A DNA stretch of 11,904 nucleotides, taken from contig CAZOWW010000155.1 in the NCBI GenBank assembly GCA_964583765.1, forward strand, positions 1 to 11,904. The letters run 5' to 3'. A program made the position numbers and the translations under genes. Below the pieces are notes generated by a model that ran no database searches, was not told the DNA's origin, and saw nothing but the letters and a program-made list of their open reading frames with translations. Shown here one piece after another: positions 10,748-11,904 of the stretch. Position 1 is the stretch's first letter, and the number at the start of each line of letters is the position of its first letter. The DNA comes from CAZOWW01 sp964583765 (lineage in GTDB: Bacteria; Actinomycetota; Actinomycetes; Actinomycetales; Kineosporiaceae).

Positions 10748-11904
10748 CCGAGCACCCCCAGACGGGCCGCGCCGAGCAGCGCGACGGTCGACGCGATGAG
10801 GTAGGTCAGGTAGGTGGCGAGGCTGCCGCTCTGCAACCGGCGCAGCCGTCCCGCGGCGCGCAGGGAGCGGTGGGCGAGGGGCCGGTAGACCCGTTCGTCG
10901 ATGAGCGGCGGTACCTGGGCCCGGTAGCGGATCTCGTGGAGCACCCCGCCGGAACTGCGGGTGGTGAGCTCGCTGCGCGGGCGCAGCACCCCGGCGAGGA
11001 CGAGCCGCAGCGAGGTGGTGAAGCCCGCGCCGGTCCAGTTCAGCTCGGGACCGACGACCTGCCCGCAGGCCCAGCTCGGGGCGGGAGGCGCGACGTGGCG
11101 GCCCCGGGCGAGCACGAGGATGCCGGCGAGCACGAACAGCAGCACGCCGATGCCGGCTCCCGGCAGCGAACCCGTGGTGGGCAGATGCAGCCCGATCGCC
11201 ACGTGCGGGGTGGGCAGCGTGGGTGCGGACGCGGTGGGTAGCTGCGCCGTGGCCGGGCCGGCGGTGCCCAGGGTGCCCAGCACGCGGGCCAGGCTGCCGA
11301 ACAGCAGGCCCGGGGCCAGGCCGAGGACCAAGCAGATGGTGGCCAGGAAGGTCACGGCCGCGACCATGCTGCGGGGGGCCTCGACCGCCCGGTCCGCCCC
11401 GCCGCCCGGGCGCGGACCGCCCAGGAGCACGAGGCCGACGACCTTGACGAAACAGAGCAGCGCCAGGGCGGCGGTCGCGGCCAGCCCGGCCAGGGCCAGG
11501 GCACCGGCGAGGCCGTCGCCGAGGTGACCGGTCAGGGGCAGCCGGAGCAGCGCCTGCAGGGTGGCCCACTCCGAGGCGAAGCCGTTCAGGGGCGGCAGCC
11601 CGGCAATGGCCATCGCCCCGACGAGGAACGCGGCACCGGTCCAGGGCATCCGCCGTAGCAACCCGCCCATCCGGTCCAGGTCGAGGGTGCCGGCCGCCCG
11701 CTGGAAGGAACCCGCGCAGAGGAAGAGCAGCGCCTTGAAGATCGCGTGGTTGAGGGTGTGCAGGAGGGCCGCGGCCAGGGCGAACGCTGCCCAGGTGTCC
11801 TCGCCGCGGGCCCGCAGCACCAGGGCGGCGCCGAGCCCGAGCACGATGATGCCGATGTTCTCGATCGAGTGCAGGGCCAGCAGTTGCTTGAGCTCGTGCT
11901 GGAA
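10744..11904 (-). CDS. HyfB/HycC-like NuoL-type antiporter subunit, 5' end outside the window
   Basis: 386 C-terminal codons are visible and the frame is open to the right edge; family members are about 600-670 residues (Rv0083 is about 640). From the edge it reads HELKQLLALHSIENIGII, the HyfB form of the lysine-containing helix. HTLNHAIFKALLFLCAGSF (TM10-11 signature with the key His and Lys), PPLNGFASEW, the loop SWACGQ and a final LQSGSLATYLTYLI follow. About ten hydrophobic segments are in view. By family knowledge it translocates protons or cations at the distal end of the membrane arm. It is the first gene of the operon visible here; the promoter and any regulator, electron-input or maturation genes would lie to the right of the window. 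Its stop overlaps hycD as ATGA. Confidence 0.93.
   Translation of the reverse strand, partial: FQHELKQLLALHSIENIGIIVLGLGAALVLRARGEDTWAAFALAAALLHTLNHAIFKALLFLCAGSFQRAAGTLDLDRMGGLLRRMPWTGAAFLVGAMAIAGLPPLNGFASEWATLQALLRLPLTGHLGDGLAGALALAGLAATAALALLCFVKVVGLVLLGGPRPGGGADRAVEAPRSMVAAVTFLATICLVLGLAPGLLFGSLARVLGTLGTAGPATAQLPTASAPTLPTPHVAIGLHLPTTGSLPGAGIGVLLFVLAGILVLARGRHVAPPAPSWACGQVVGPELNWTGAGFTTSLRLVLAGVLRPRSELTTRSSGGVLHEIRYRAQVPPLIDERVYRPLAHRSLRAAGRLRRLQSGSLATYLTYLIASTVALLGAARLGVLG

Noticed and set aside
9828..11569. Upstream extension of the hycP frame through hycD, or of the hycD frame through the hyfB-like gene
   Set aside because: The family lengths and ATGA overlaps give well-placed starts at 9827 and 10747; the upstream parts are out-of-frame readings of the preceding genes.
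5692..11904. Part of a respiratory complex I (nuo) operon
   Set aside because: The gene order, the NuoC-NuoD fusion, the CGxC and CxxC cysteines in the large subunit, the HyfE-type NuoK homologue and the hydrogenase-type HycD loop all fit a group 4 hydrogenase-like complex, not nuoA-N.

Overview
The window is very GC-rich (low 70s percent by eye) with almost exclusively G or C at third codon positions. GTG starts are frequent, genes are tightly overlapped, and two genes show signs of leaderless expression. Together with the gene content this points to a high-GC actinobacterium. The neighbourhood trhA - short-chain Z-isoprenyl diphosphate synthase - phoH recalls Rv1085c, Rv1086 and Rv1095 of Mycobacterium tuberculosis. 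The membrane-complex operon recalls Rv0082-Rv0087. Genus cannot be fixed from the sequence; a Pseudonocardiales-like lineage is only a guess.

Left part (1-5603). The window opens in the last 57 codons of a protein ending in a TrkA-C (RCK-C)-like domain. Next, on the minus strand, are a secreted M23 metallopeptidase (207-980) and a hemolysin III/TrhA membrane protein (1248-1949). Both have a TAGNCT hexamer exactly 6 nt before the start codon. A divergent region (1950-2179) with an 18-bp direct repeat leads to a plus-strand cis-prenyltransferase (2180-2941). A 299-bp gap (2942-3240) holds a hairpin after the prenyltransferase stop and a candidate promoter for a PIN-PhoH protein (3241-4692). After a pair of perfect palindromes (4722-4769) comes a P-loop nucleoside/pantothenate-kinase-like protein (about 4887-5603). 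It carries an unusual insertion whose DNA contains a 15-bp inverted repeat.

Right part (5692-11904, all minus strand). This is one translationally coupled operon entering from beyond the right edge. In transcription order it encodes an HyfB/NuoL-type antiporter subunit (partial), HycD/NuoH, HycP/HyfE, HycQ/HyfF, HycE (NuoC-NuoD fusion, [NiFe]-hydrogenase large-subunit-like) and a NuoB/HycG-type small subunit. Adjacent genes overlap by 1, 4 or 8 nt. The gene set describes a membrane-bound group 4 hydrogenase-like or formate-hydrogenlyase-like complex: four membrane subunits resembling proton-translocating parts of complex I, plus a two-subunit cytoplasmic arm.

The most interesting point is the large subunit. 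It keeps both CxxC pairs expected to hold the Ni-Fe site (CGAC and CYAC). It has lost the flanking conserved residues (His to Asn after the first pair, Asp-Pro to Glu-Leu before the second). It ends exactly at the Arg where HycE-type proteins are normally cleaved, so it needs no maturation peptidase. No ferredoxin-like subunit, formate dehydrogenase, Hyp maturation protein or peptidase is seen in the window. Whether this complex makes or uses H2 is therefore open. No tRNA, rRNA, CRISPR array or insertion sequence was recognised.
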